DNA of 64,000 nucleotides from Gonatopus flavifemur (taxonomy: Eukaryota > Arthropoda > Insecta > Hymenoptera > Dryinidae). The translations under genes were made by a program, and so were the position numbers. The stretch spans positions 62,001 to 126,000 of the forward strand of contig JAFFJZ010000098.1 in NCBI GenBank assembly GCA_018340375.1. Direction: 5' to 3'. Positions 44,502 to 56,427 of the stretch are shown here, one piece after another (positions within the stretch are counted from its first letter, which is position 1; each line of letters opens with the position of its first letter). The notes under the pieces were generated by a model. The model did not search any database. It saw nothing but the letters and a program-made list of their open reading frames with translations, and was not told where the DNA came from.

Positions 44502-44739
44502 CCCTGGCGAAAAAACGGCGTGCACATGAAGTTCAAACAGCGTACCAATAACGTGATTCTGGCCAATATACGTTCAATGCACGCTTACTTCAATATAAGC
44601 GTGAGTACAGCGTGCATGAACGCTTTTCTTTACGCTCGATCCGCGCTCAACTGCGCCAATTGACTCTTAAGACAGTCTCATGTGACGGTAATAACACTCC
44701 TATGCGACGCTCCAAATGCACGCTTCATTCTCACCAGGG
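44502..44739. mobile_element. 238-bp MITE in the left arm, CCCTGG...CCAGGG
   Basis: Ends CCCTGGCGAAAAAACG and CATTCTCACCAGGG. The right arm of the host transposon lacks it at the mirror site (about 49090-49105), giving an empty-site comparison. The interior repeats GCGTGCA/TGCACGC words. Confidence 0.65.
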
Positions 44740-46690
44740 CCATCATGAATCGTGGTCCGGATGTTTGAACCTTCAGGAACGACGGATAACAGATCTTTTG
44801 TTTGCTTTGATTTTTCCAAAATGGCGGTTTTGTGCCATGAGGATATTGAAATATCCATGATTCTTTTTTCTAGATAACTATCAACTTTACGAAAAGAATT
44901 GTATGTGATGAAAAATGCTAAGAATCAGTGAGGGGGCACATGTAAATTCTTTCAGAAGTCTTGGATCATTTTAGGAACTCGGTATCGGACCATATTTTGA
45001 AAAATCCGAAAATGTCTCCAATCCTTTCAGGGATTTTCCTATGGTACTTTCCGCTATGGTACTCACATCATCAGAAATAGTGGCTTTGAAGGTTTGTGAG
45101 GTTGTTCAACCCGAATCTGAGGTCGGATCTTCAGAATTCGAGATGGTGGACTCAATATGGCTGAAAAAACTTGCAAAAAGTCATGGGTGTCAACCAAATT
45201 CCTGTTTCATGGGATTTTGGGATCATTGATTACGAATTTGAGGTCAGATTATCGAAATTCAAAATGGCGGACTCAATATGGCGGAAACAATTTTCAAAAA
45301 GTCATAGATTCCGACTTCACTTCACTACATTGAATGCTATTATTATTTTTTGTTGTGCATTTTGGCTCGCTGAACTCAAAAATCACGATAAAAAATTTTT
45401 TTATGGATAGGTTTTCGAGTTATGAATTTTTTCAATATCAAGAATTTTTTTCCGATGATAGTTTTACTATTTGAGGTATATCTCGAGCTAGAATAGCTAG
45501 TCTGGTCGCATGAGGTCTCAAATTGAACATAATTGAATTGCCAATTATTATCACTACCATTGTTACTAATCAATTTCAATCAATTCCACGTATTTTGAGT
45601 GCAACGAACCGAAATATGTGGAAAAAATCATGTTTTTCAAAAGAAAAATGGAAATAAAAAAGTCAATTTTTTGCCGAGGAAAAATAGAAATCATGGACAT
45701 ATGTTCAGTTACGAATTTTCTACGTGAAGTTCGTACTTTCACGAAGAAAACGAGGTACTTACAGATGAAAATTTATGGAACATTACCGAAGTTACAATCA
45801 TTCATGAACAAGTACAAGAATTCAGCTTCCTTTTTATCCTGGGACTCTTATCTTATTCATAGCGTATACTGAAGTTTAATGGATTTGAAACATTTTTATC
45901 ATGGTATTTTGATACAACATGACTGAATTAGGAATAATTTCAGCTTGTTAATCGTCTTTTGTTTTCTTGCGGCATTTGTTCCTCTGACATTTCACATCTG
46001 TGTGCTATTGTATCCCGTAAAATTGTTTGAATCGATGTTCTGTGTTGTGACATTAGGATTTTATTCTTCAATTCACTTTATATATCATGAGTGAAAGGGA
46101 ACGAGATTTCGAGTGCGCAAATCATCCAGACAATTTTTGCTACGTATGCGGTGATTATGTCGTGGGAAAGAATCGCCAAACCCCCTTCAAAATAATTCTC
46201 CACAATATTCCAAAATGAGAGCTGAAAATCTTGATGAACCATGGACATCAAGTATTGTATGCTTTCCACGCCATATGAATCTCGTAGAATGGGCTCCTGG
46301 CTCGACAGGGTATGTCCTGAGTAATCGGTAGATGTCAAATCTACAGCTTGAGTATAGTATATACTAATTTACAATGAAAAAAATGCTCAGGTATAATTTT
46401 CCATCATTTATAGTAAATTAAGGAAATTATAACCTGAAAGTATGCTGTCGAACGTGCATGAACTATGCAACAATTACAGCCATCTTCACTCATTTCCGTC
46501 CTGAATGTTACTCGTTTGTATTGTAGATTCAACCACAGGACAGTTAAATTTATCAGCTTTGACAACACATTTTGTGGTTTCCAGGTCATAACTTTGGTGT
46601 CTCATCAATCATGGGAAATTTTACAACCAAATTTTCCTCTGTGCATATGATTATTTCATGGATTTTAGTTTCGTTTTCGAATTAGGCGGC

Positions 46691-48397
46691 TAATGAAATT
46701 TGGTGTACCAATGATGTGGAAAAACCGTTTTGTCATGCAACCGATTGCTATGTTTGTCTAGGCAAACAGACAGATTTTGGAAGAAATATGCGATGGGATT
46801 ACGTAAATGTACAATCTGCCGCGTTTTCAATACCATACTCAGATACACTTGTCATTCCGAAATGTCCCAAATTACCTACCCTTGAAATTGGTAACGATTT
46901 ATTACACGATACGGAAACGAATAGTGATAGCGATTTTGATGCTACTGAAAAGCATCATCTTTTACCTTGAGGTAACTTGAATAATTGGGTGAGAGATTTG
47001 AACCTCTCAAAAGAGGGAGCAGAATTGCATGCATCTCGAATGAAACAATATAACTTCTTGGCTGCAAATGTTAGAATGACGTATTACAGAGACCGTGACA
47101 AGGTTTACTCCAAGTATCATAAAACGAGAGATCAAATATGCTTTTGCGAGAACATTCCTGGTTTGTTCGAGGAACTTAAACAGTCATATGATGCAAAAGA
47201 GTGACGGTTATTCATCGACAGTAATAAAAACAGTTCAGAAGCAGTTCTTTTGCATAACGGGAACGAAGAACTGTCGATAACCATTGCACATGCTGTTAAT
47301 ACTAAAGAATCCTATGAGACAATGGTCAAATTATTGAAATTTATCGAGTCCGAGAATCACGATTGGAAGATTGGTTCTCATTTGAAAGTAGTGGGCATGC
47401 TATCTGGAATGCAGAAAGGATACACAAAATATTGTTGTTTCCTATGTCTCTGGGATAGTTGTGATCGCGAACATCATTATAAAAAAAACAATGGCCGAAA
47501 AGAAAAAACCATACGGTGGGTGAGAATAATGTCAAATATCTGGCTCTCGTAAAGAAAGAAAACATTATTCTTCCACCATTACACCTCAAATTGGAGCTTC
47601 TAAAAAACTTCGTGGAAGCATTGGACAAAGAAGGGCAAGCATTTACTCATCTAAGAACCCTGTTCGGAAATCTCTCTACCGCGAAAATCAAAGAAGGGGT
47701 TTTCGATGGTCCACAAATAAGAAAACCGATGGAAGATGAACAATTTCTGACCTTGCCCCCTGATGAAACTGCAGCCTGGAATCCGTTCAAGTCAGTTGTT
47801 TTTGGTCTCCTTGGGAATACTAAAGATCCGAAGCACAAAATGATCGTGGTGAATTTACTTAAGAATTATGTAAAAATAGGTATACAATACCGTTCTTCTA
47901 TTCCATTCTATTCCATCCCTGTTAAAAATGACGGAAATAAACGGGAAGAATTTAGTTGCGAATCTTTACGATTGATTCCGTTCGATGTCGGTTTTTGTCC
48001 CAATTGGTTTCCGAACCTTCCCACACACTTCCGTCATTTTGAACAGGGATTCTATTCCATCTCTTTTCATATGTCCTGTATCCCTTCACTTTTCCTAACA
48101 GGAATGAACATATCTGTCAAGATCCATTTTTCACATTCCCACTTGGATTTTCTCCCGGAGAATCTCGGTGACGTGAGTGACGAGCATGGTAAGAGATTCC
48201 ACCAACGACTCAAGTCCATGGAGCAGCGTTATCAGGGATTTTGGAATGAGAGAATGATGGGGGATTATATTTGGTTCCGCATAAGAGAAACAGATGTAAC
48301 AAAAAAAAACGACAATCGAGGAGTCAGAATTGTTCCCAATCAACTCATATTATATCAAAATATTGAAATGATGATGAATAAGATCAATCAAACTTGA
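46691..48397 (+). pseudogene. Transposase-like gene of an unnamed arthropod family, broken, with a probable intron
   Basis: One gene in pieces. An initial stretch (GVPMMWKNR, about 46694-46730) runs into the frame 46716-47552, which holds CHATDCYVCLGKQ, IPYSDTLVIPKCP, LNLSKEGAELHASRMKQYNFL, LFIDSNKNSSEAVLLHNGNEE and KYCCFLCLWDS, with nonsense codons at 46968 and 47202 (the second probably a former Trp). A frameshift near 47500 leads to 47516-48397: ILPPLHLKLELLKNFVEAL, KIKEGVFDGPQIRK, IHFSHSHLDFLPENLGDVSDEHGKRFHQ. Cys pairs suggest zinc binding. I recognise this pattern from many unannotated arthropod proteins but cannot name the family. Its seat between long inverted repeats suggests a transposase, which is inference. 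Confidence 0.6.
47880..48101 (+). other. Probable 222-nt intron, frame-preserving
   Basis: Begins GTATAC and ends with a pyrimidine-rich tract and CTAACAG. Removing it joins ...NYVKIG to MNISVKIHF, closing the gap between conserved blocks. Its length is 74 codons with no stop, so unspliced RNA is also readable. It contains an inverted repeat (CCCTGTTAAAAATGACGGAA against its near complement at about 48020-48055), so part may be a small inserted element. Confidence 0.6.
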
Positions 48398-49232
48398 GTA
48401 TACGCTATGAATGAGATAGGAGTCCAAGGATGGAGAAAAAGCTGGATTTTGGTACTTGTACATAAACGATTGTAACTTCGGTAATGTTCCATGAATTTTC
48501 TTTAGTAAATACCTTGGTTTCTCCGTAAGAGCACGAATTTCACGTGAAAAATTCGTAACTGAACATATGTCCATGATTTCTATTTTTCGTCGGCAAAAAT
48601 GTGACTTTTTTATTTACATTTTTCTTAAAAAACATGATTTTTCCCACACATTTCGGTTAATTGCACTCAAAATACCTGATTGATTAGTAACAACGGTGAT
48701 GATATTAATTGGAAATTCAATTATGTTCAATTTGAGACCTCATGCAACCAGATTGGCCATTTCTAGCTCGAAATATACCTCAGATAGTAAAACTATCACC
48801 GGAAAAAAATTCTTGATATTAAAAAAATTCATAACACGAAAACCAATCCATTAAAAAATTTTTCACTGTTATTTTCGAGTTCAGCGAGCCAAAATGCATA
48901 ACAAAAAATAATAGCATTCAATTTACAGACAATGTTTTTAATTTGTCAACTAGTGTAGTTATATAGAAAAAAAATCATGGATATTCCAATATCCTCATGG
49001 CACAAAACCGCCATTTTGGAACAATCAGAGCAGGAAAAAATACTGCTATCCGTCGTTTCTGAAGGTTCAAACATCCGGACCACAATTCATGATGGTTTGC
49101 TGATCAAATAAATACGGAAAAGCATTGAAAATTGACTCGGAGAAAAAAATCACATCAAAGAATCAGAGTTTTTTTTGTAATTGCAAAATTCACTTTGTTG
49201 TTGGATTTTCTTCTGAAAACCATCATGAAATT

Positions 49233-50460
49233 CGGAAAGAACACACTCAAAAACCCCCGGTATAGGATTTTGGAATAACTCAAACGTTTTTTTGTATGGC
49301 TATGGTATCCTTGAAGATGCATGCACAAAATCGTCGTTTTGCGCATGAATGGGTTAACGCTCTAACTTCCAGACATGAATGTTCGAAAGGCTCTGGGATT
49401 CGAAAACCTCATTGACAAATGGATCAGTAATGTTCCTAGCACAATACGTCATCCGTTCTTGGAAGTGTTTAGTAGGAGTTTCTAATTTTTGTGCAGCGGA
49501 AACAATTTTTGAGAATCAATTGTTCATTAACAAATCACTTGAAAATCACAATGAAAAACAAATTTTTCCGGGCTCCATGAAATGATTTACGTGATTCAAT
49601 CAATGATTTCAATTCAAGCGCTTATGTGCCCGAATTGGTTGGATCATTCAGAAGTTATGAGTTTCCTGAAGAACATTCCTCAGAATTTCAATTATCCATA
49701 AGTCCCGCAAGGAAAGAAATGTTTGCTCAATCATTTGGCAGACTCATATCTAACATGAAGAGCTATGATTTTTGCTACATTTCATTGAATTATTAGAGTC
49801 AAAATTCAATTTGCGCTGATTTCAGAAATTCTGATATCACACTGAAAATATGATTTCGAATAATTTTTTCATTGTCCCAAGAACCTTCACCTTGATGATA
49901 TCATAGGTTTCAAACTGCTCTGATTTGTGGGACGGTTTTGATAATTTTCTAAATCCTATTGTGAATTTGCATGGACGTCACGTCAGAAAGGGTCAGGAAG
50001 AAGATATTCTTGACACCCATATAGAAGAGATTCTCATTCCTAGAATATGATTCTTCCAGTGTAGGAGAATTGCCATAGGCGTTCGCAAGGCATGTGACGC
50101 TGAACTGGAGAAGGGTATTCACTAAAGTTCCTTTTGAATTCAAATTGCATTCGACAGATTTGAGGAACTTCCCAGGCAGCACAAATAATCATTTTGACCT
50201 CACAAAGACTTCTTGAAGAATTCTTTAATAGTTCTCGTTATAACAGTGAGAATGAATTTAATATGCATACATGTTGAATGTCTAGATCGTTCTTTATGGA
50301 GCCGCGATATAAATCCTTCCTGAACAGTCGAATTGTTGATCAAGGGTTCAATTTGAGTTCAAAGTCATCATAATGAATTCGTATTAATTGTCATGAAGAG
50401 ATTCCTTTGCGGGGACTTTTGTACTGAATAGGTCTAGACTGTATGTTGGATATGTATTTT
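49233..50460. other. No gene
   Basis: Non-coding. CCCAGGCAG at 50173-50181 matches the CCCANNNAG terminus of several MITEs here, followed by CTTCTTGAAGAATTC words, but the other end was not found. Confidence 0.4.
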
Positions 50461-50602
50461 CCATAATATAATATAATATAATATAAAATAATATAATATA
50501 ATATAATATAATATAATATAATATAATATAAAATAATATAATATAATATAATATAATATAATATAATATAATATAATGTAATATAATATAATATAATATG
50601 AA
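50461..50602. repeat. (TAATA)n pentanucleotide microsatellite
   Basis: About 28 units of ATAAT-type repeats with a few variants (AAAAT, ATGTA). The Tyr/Ile-rich minus frames here are artefacts. Confidence 0.9.
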
Positions 50603-50700
50603 TTTCAATAAAATAATAATCATAGAAAATGTAATAAACCATAATAAATAATTGTGTTTGCTGGACTTAGCGTTTCTGAATGTAGTATATGTATACTATA

Positions 50701-52732
50701 CAGGGTGGGGCATTTAAAGTGTCGCGGGCGTTTTTTCCAAAAATAAAGTGAGATACGAGAAAATTTTTCTGACAAAAGTTGTAGGGTACCGAGGGGGACA
50801 TCCGATGGTGGCCTTGGCTTTGACCTCAAATCTCATCTTCAAGGGCATTCTAAGATCAACTCTTGTTTTTTGAATAGCATCTCATATTTTTTACTGCAGA
50901 TTTGGATTCTAGGTCAAAAACCAAGAAACTTTTGTCTGAACCATTTTCCTGAAATCCGCAAAAATGGCGCTCTAATCGGTATTGTTCCATTTTGAATCTG
51001 ACATTCGAATAACTCGAAAACGAAGGGTCTTGCAAAAGAATGTTTCGTACAAAAGTTGTCAATACACAACACATTTCAATCGTCTACATTACCACCATTC
51101 AGAGCTCACGCGATGTAAACCAACGACGGGGTTCAGTGAAAATTCACGATTTTGAAAGTCAGTTTGTCAGTTACATTTGATTATTACTTGGTTTATGACA
51201 AATTGAAAATCATGGATATCCGATACACGGTTTCTGAAAAGATCGATATGATCTGCATTTACGGTGAAGTGCATAAGAACCCCAGACAAGCATATGACTT
51301 GTATGCAGAACGATTTCCTGAAAGAACAACGCCATCCATTAGGTATTTTCAACGCATTACAAAATTATTCTCAGAAACGGGAAGTGTTACAAGGGAAAAA
51401 CGACATCGAATGAGAACTGTTAGCGGAGAAAATGCGGAAGTTAATGTACTAGCTGCAGTAGCCAATAATCCACACGTGAGCTCTCGTGAAATTGAACTCC
51501 ATTCGGGAATTTCTCGAAGAAGTGTTCTTTGAATACTGAAACGTCACAAATTCCATCCGTATCACATTTGTTTGCATCAAGACCTTCACGGTGATGATTT
51601 CGAAAATCGTGTACAGTTTTGTCGATGGGGTCTAGCGCAAATGCACAATAACAACTTCATCAACATATTATTTTCTGATGAGTTGACGTTCACCAATCAT
51701 GGTCAAGTAAATCGACATAATATGCATTACTGGGCGACAGAAAATCCAAGATGGTTACGTCAAGTAGAGCATCAAAGACAATGGGCTGTGAATGTTTGGT
51801 GTGGTATTTTTCGATCTCGAGTAATTGGACCGTACTTCATTGCAGATACGCTAAATGGAGAGAAGTACAGACATTTCTTAGATCAAGTACTTCCAACATT
51901 ACTTGAAGACATACCTATTCAGGAACGATTGAATATGTGGTATCAACACGATGGTTGTCCATCCCATTATGCAGTCACAGCTCGAGAAATATTGGACAGA
52001 GATTATCCTGGACGATGGATAGGACGTCGTGGACCAGTTCATTGGCCTGCCCGTTCTCCGGATCTTACTTCTCCAGATTTTTTTTTATGGGGATACATAA
52101 AAGATACAGTTTATCAACAAGCACCGACTACAACCGAGAATATGCGTCAACGAATCATCAATGCATGCGCGAGCATCAATGAAGATATTTCAGCACGAGT
52201 TCAGCAATCTTTTGTAAAACGTTTTGAAATGTGTATTGAAGTCGAAGGCCATCATTTTGAGCATCTACTGCATTAAAATTATCCAAGTGATGTAGACGAT
52301 TGAAATGCGTTGTGTTTTTTCTGTTATACCCCATCACCTCCGTTTCAGTTCAAGGGGTCCCCCTTGGAATCAGACAACTTTTGTCCGAAACATTCTCCTC
52401 CAAGACCCTTCGTTTTCGAGTTATTCTAATGTCAGATTCAGTATGGAACAATATCGATTAGAGCGCCATCTTTGCGGATTTCAGGAAAATGGTTCAGGCA
52501 AAAGTTTCTTGATTTTTGACCTAGAATCCAAATCTGCAGTAAAAAATATGAGATGCTATTTAAAAAACAAGAGTTGACCTCAGAATGCCCTTGAAGATGA
52601 GATTTGAGGTCAAAGCCAAGGCCACCATCGGATGTCCCCCTCGATACCCTACAATTTGTGCCCGAAAAATTTTCTCGTATCTCATTTTATTTTTGGAAAA
52701 AACGCCCGCGACACTTTAAATGCCCCACCCTG
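50701..52732 (+). mobile_element. Rosa-like (DD41D) transposon, copy C
   Basis: 2032 bp, TA at 50699-50700 and 52733-52734. TIRs and layout as in copies A and B. Confidence 0.92.
51212..52276 (+). pseudogene. DD41D transposase with one nonsense codon
   Basis: Same 355-codon frame as copy B, start MDIRYTV at 51212. CGA of the other copies is TGA at 51530-51532, after ISRRSVL. Downstream the catalytic motifs remain, but the first block reads FSDELTF (Ser to Leu after the Glu), followed by QHDGCPSHY and SPDFFLWG. A few other substitutions (CWAT to YWAT) distinguish it. It ends at HLLH like copy B. Confidence 0.92.
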
Positions 52733-52734
52733 TA

Positions 52735-53291
52735 TATATGATTTTGTTCAAAATATGTATGACTTCACTCAACCATAATCGTTGAAATCATCAGTATCAC
52801 CATTATTATTCTGATAACATACCATTATTCTATGCGCATGCAGCTTCTGAAGGAGAAGAGCGATTCTCTACAGCAGGTAATGATGAAAAATATATCTTAT
52901 GAGTGAAACTATATATCATGTCCACGCATACATATATAAACAAGTTGATCATTTAGACAATTTAGCTATTCTACAGACATTTGGCTTAATAATTCCACAT
53001 TATCGCCATAGGAGTTGCCGTTTCTTCAAACATGGATACACCTCTTCCCCTTCTCCACTATCCTGACCACTTTTCTGTTCTTCTCAAACTATCATCATCT
53101 TCTTTGAACTGAAACATTTGAGAAACCGATTAATTAGGCCCCGAGCTCTAGTGTAACTCCCTGTAACGATCCTTTGTAATTGTTGCTACAAGAACACTCA
53201 TGGTTCCCATTCACACACACACATATTATCATCTCCACATTAACTGTCAAAAAGAAAAGTTTATCAGTATTGAATTTTCAATGAGGTATTA
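52735..53291. other. No recognised feature
   Basis: AT-rich non-coding sequence with a short (CA)n at 53212-53223. Confidence 0.5.
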
Positions 53292-54375
53292 CCAGGTATG
53301 TAAATATGGAACCGGAATTTTTGTACAGAAGAAACACGTTTATTGTAATGATATGATACAAAGTAACTTATTCAAAGTATTGTCCGTCGCTATCTATACA
53401 TTTTTTCCATCTTTCTGGCAATTTGTGGATTCCGCGCCAAAAGAACTATGGCTCTTTTGAGGCAAACCAGTCATCGAGCCATTTTCGTACATCTTCGTAA
53501 GAAGTAAAGCGCTGCTCAGCAAGTGCGTGTCCCATCGATGCAAACAAGTAGTAATCGGATGGGGCAAGGTCCGGTGAGTAAGGCACGTGCTGAAGAATCT
53601 CCCAACGGAACCACTCTATCGTTTCCTGGATCTGTTTTGCTTTGTGTGCTGGTGCATTGTCATGCAGCAAAATCACCTTGTGTTGTCTTTGTTGGTATTC
53701 TGGTCGTTTTTCACGCAAAACTTGATCCAAATCGATCATTTGTTGTCGGTAACGTTGAGTATTGACAGTTTCCCCAGGTTTCAACAGTTCGTAGTAGATT
53801 ACGCCCTTCTGATCCCACCAGACACACAGCATTGTCTTCCGTCTGCAGCGGTTTGGTCTTGCCGTCGATGTTGATGGTTCACCCGGAGTAACCCATGACT
53901 TTTCGTGCTCAGGATTCTCGAAATATATCCACCTTTCATCGCCAGTTACAATTCGATGGAGAAATGACTTTCTTCGGAACTTGACGAGCAGCATTTCGCA
54001 TGATGTTTTGCGGTTTTCCTGCTGTCTTTCGTTGAGTTCATGTGGAACCCATTTCTCCACCTTTTGTATCTTCCTCATGGCTCTCAACCGAAGGGTGATG
54101 GCTTCTCGGGTCACCTTTGACTGATCCGCCAGTCGTTGTTGTGTTTGAGCGTCGTCTTCGTCCAACAAGGCTTGCAGGCCAGCGTCTTCAAACTTTTTTC
54201 GGTGGTCTTCCACGTTCTTCGTTCCTGACGTCAAAGTCGCCACTTTTGAACCGTTTGAACTACTCGAAACACTGTGTTTTACCCAGAGCATGCTCACCAA
54301 ACGCCTCCACAAGCATTCGATGCGAGTCAAAAAGCATGGAAAATGCTGACTTCACGGCTGAAAATGTTGAAAAAA
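53292..54375 (-). mobile_element. 5'-truncated mauritiana-like mariner
   Basis: The left end CCAGGTATGTAAATATGGAAC after TA (53290-53291) resembles the Mos1-type TIR. The opposite TIR and the first codons are missing beyond about 54345-54375, so the element has lost its promoter end. Confidence 0.78.
53368..54330 (-). pseudogene. Mariner transposase (mauritiana-like), broken
   Basis: D34D mariner transposase on the minus strand. The reliable part starts at KKFEDAGLQALLDEDDAQ (about 54192). WVPHELNERQ, IVTGDERW (first Asp), LLHDNAPAH (second) and LAPSDYYLF (third) are all present. A frameshift near 54195-54200 puts the N-terminal half (RMLVEAFGE, FKRFKSGDFDV) in other frames with a stop, and the first ~30 residues are missing. 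A TAG at 53446-53448 (formerly Glu) cuts off the last 26 residues, which continue in frame to TAA at 53368. The first ~45 codons of the long frame from 54330 are out of frame. Confidence 0.87.
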
Positions 54376-55525
54376 GGTAAGTGGCATACGAGTGGAATAA
54401 TTTTCAAAATTATATATAACCTTTGTTCAATTCAATATAATAATTGAACTCATACATCATCATAAATGAATTAGGCATAATTTAGAAAATTTTCTATGCA
54501 AGCACCAACAATTTGACTACTCTGGGCACACTTATGTTTGTGAAGAGAAAGGTCATTCCAAGAAATGAATATTATGAGCATGATTTTATTCTGTAATCTG
54601 ATTATTAAAAAGGGCATTTCGTTTGTAACGGATAACATGTTGTCAATGTTTCCAAAACGTCTCAATACTGGATAGGAAGTGATATTAGATTTTGTCGAGT
54701 ATTGATCGAAAAATCAAATAACGATTAACGCCTCAAAACATTGAACTTGTAACGTTTGAAATAAATTAACTGATTAATTATACTTGAAAAAAACATATAC
54801 ACCAGACGAACATGAATATTCAATCCAAATTAAACCTTTGAATGTTCAAACGTTTAATAAACTCGAATCATGTGAACTAAATCTAAAATTGATTTATTTG
54901 ACAAGTGTCCTCTTGAAGTACGATCTAATGTGAATTATTGGGTGCTTCCGATCAGAGGTACTTATTATGATCGGATGTTGCGTTGTATAACTGCTTTGTC
55001 GAATGCACTATCCTTTTTTCGTATCACATATAACTCTTTGACGTGGAAATGATGTTCGAGTAATCAGAATCTTGACCTCCCACAAACTCATAATCACAAT
55101 CGATTCATCGCTGATAACTTTGATCAAAAATTTTTTTCTATCAACGGTAAAAGAAAAGTAACAAAAGAATCGATCATGATTTTCAGAGAATCAATATTCA
55201 TTTTGCAATCCAATTCAGAACGCGTAGTGTAAGAAATTTCAATTGAATTGAATTTACTCTGATAATTAACCTTGCCGAATCTCTCGAGTACGGTCACGCT
55301 ATTACGAATTCCGTTTGAGACATTCATTTAACGAGATACACGGCATGGAGCGATTCAAATCTACGAACACGTTAAAAAAACTACCCCTCCAATTCAACGG
55401 CAAAGTTTAATTAATGGAAAATCTGAATTCCTCGAAATACAATTTCAAGGCGAATAGGATAAGGTTTTTTTTTTTCATATGCGTACGCATGTTCCAACGA
55501 ATGAATTCGATGAACAAAGGTGAAC
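54376..55525. other. No gene
   Basis: AT-rich non-coding sequence. Nothing recognised on either strand. Confidence 0.5.
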
Positions 55526-55526
55526 G

Positions 55527-56094
55527 GGGTGTTTCAGGATTCACTGAAAAAACTACACATGTGTCATTCTGCAGCCAAAATGCAATAATTTCCTGTTTGC
55601 AAAAAAAATTTCCGATGCTTAGTTCTCGAGATATGAGCATTTTTAGATTTTTTTTCAAACCCAAATCATCCAACAGCATTATGTGCTACGTACTGGAGCT
55701 TGATACCATTCGCTAAGTTGGAAAACGGTGGACCTCTGAAAAAAAATTGAACTATCCTATCATTTTTTGTTCCAGAGCTACAGCGATTTGAAGTTGCTGA
55801 GTTCTGATTGGCCGAGAGCTCACAAATTTCAAATCGCTGTAGCTCTGGAACAAAGAATGATAGGATAGTGCGATTTTTTTTCCAGAGGTCCGCCGTTTTC
55901 CAACTGAGCGAATGGTGTCAAGCTCTAGTACGTAGCACATAATGCTGTTGAGTGATTTGGATTTGAGAAAAAATCTAAAAATGCTCATATCTCGAGAACT
56001 AAGCGTCGGAAAAATTTTTTTCAAACGGGAAATTATTGCATTTTGGCTGCAGAATGACGCCTGTGAAGTTTTTTCAGTGAATTCTGAAACACCC
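55527..56094. mobile_element. Foldback element, 568 bp
   Basis: Ends GGGTGTTTCAGGATTC and GAATTCTGAAACACCC. Arms of about 270 bp pair around a short centre near 55790-55835. Mirror frames at 55414-55716 and 55942-56127 are by-products. Flanks lack an obvious duplication (possibly AC/GT-type). Confidence 0.82.
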
Positions 56095-56427
56095 AGTATA
56101 CGTATAGCATTTACAGTGATTGTATGATATTTTACTGCAATCCAAGCTGTTTTCCCAACAAGTATAAACTATGATGGACATTCAATCGATTTTCATCGTT
56201 GTAATAATTGGCAAACCAAAACAAATTTGATTCCCATGTTTTCCGTCAACAGCATATTTTTGGAGGAAATGTTTGTGAAATATTCGAATGTGTTTGATAT
56301 GGACATGCTCATTGGACCTCAAGCGGTTATCAAAACTGTCATCTTATTTCCGTTGGTGGCAGGATGGATATGATTCTTACGAGAGAATTTTGAGGTTCCC
56401 TTATCGTTATAACCGATAAAATGGATA
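56095..56427. other. No recognised feature
   Basis: Non-coding spacer between two elements. Confidence 0.4.

Larger units (their letters stand above)
44379..49232 (+). mobile_element. Long-TIR DNA transposon of unassigned family
   Basis: Inverted arms of very different length: left 44379-45876 and right 48385-49232. They match along most of the right arm, from TTTCATGATGG at the outer ends to GTATACGCTATGAAT at the inner ends. The left arm is lengthened by a 238-bp MITE (44502-44739) and about 430 bp of extra sequence (44895-45325). Between the arms lies one broken gene (46691-48397) unlike mariner, hAT or piggyBac transposases. Arms around a single gene argue that this gene is the transposase. 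TSD not resolved. Confidence 0.65.

Noticed and set aside
50384..50642. Tyr/Ile-rich frames
   Set aside because: They are readings of the (TAATA)n microsatellite.
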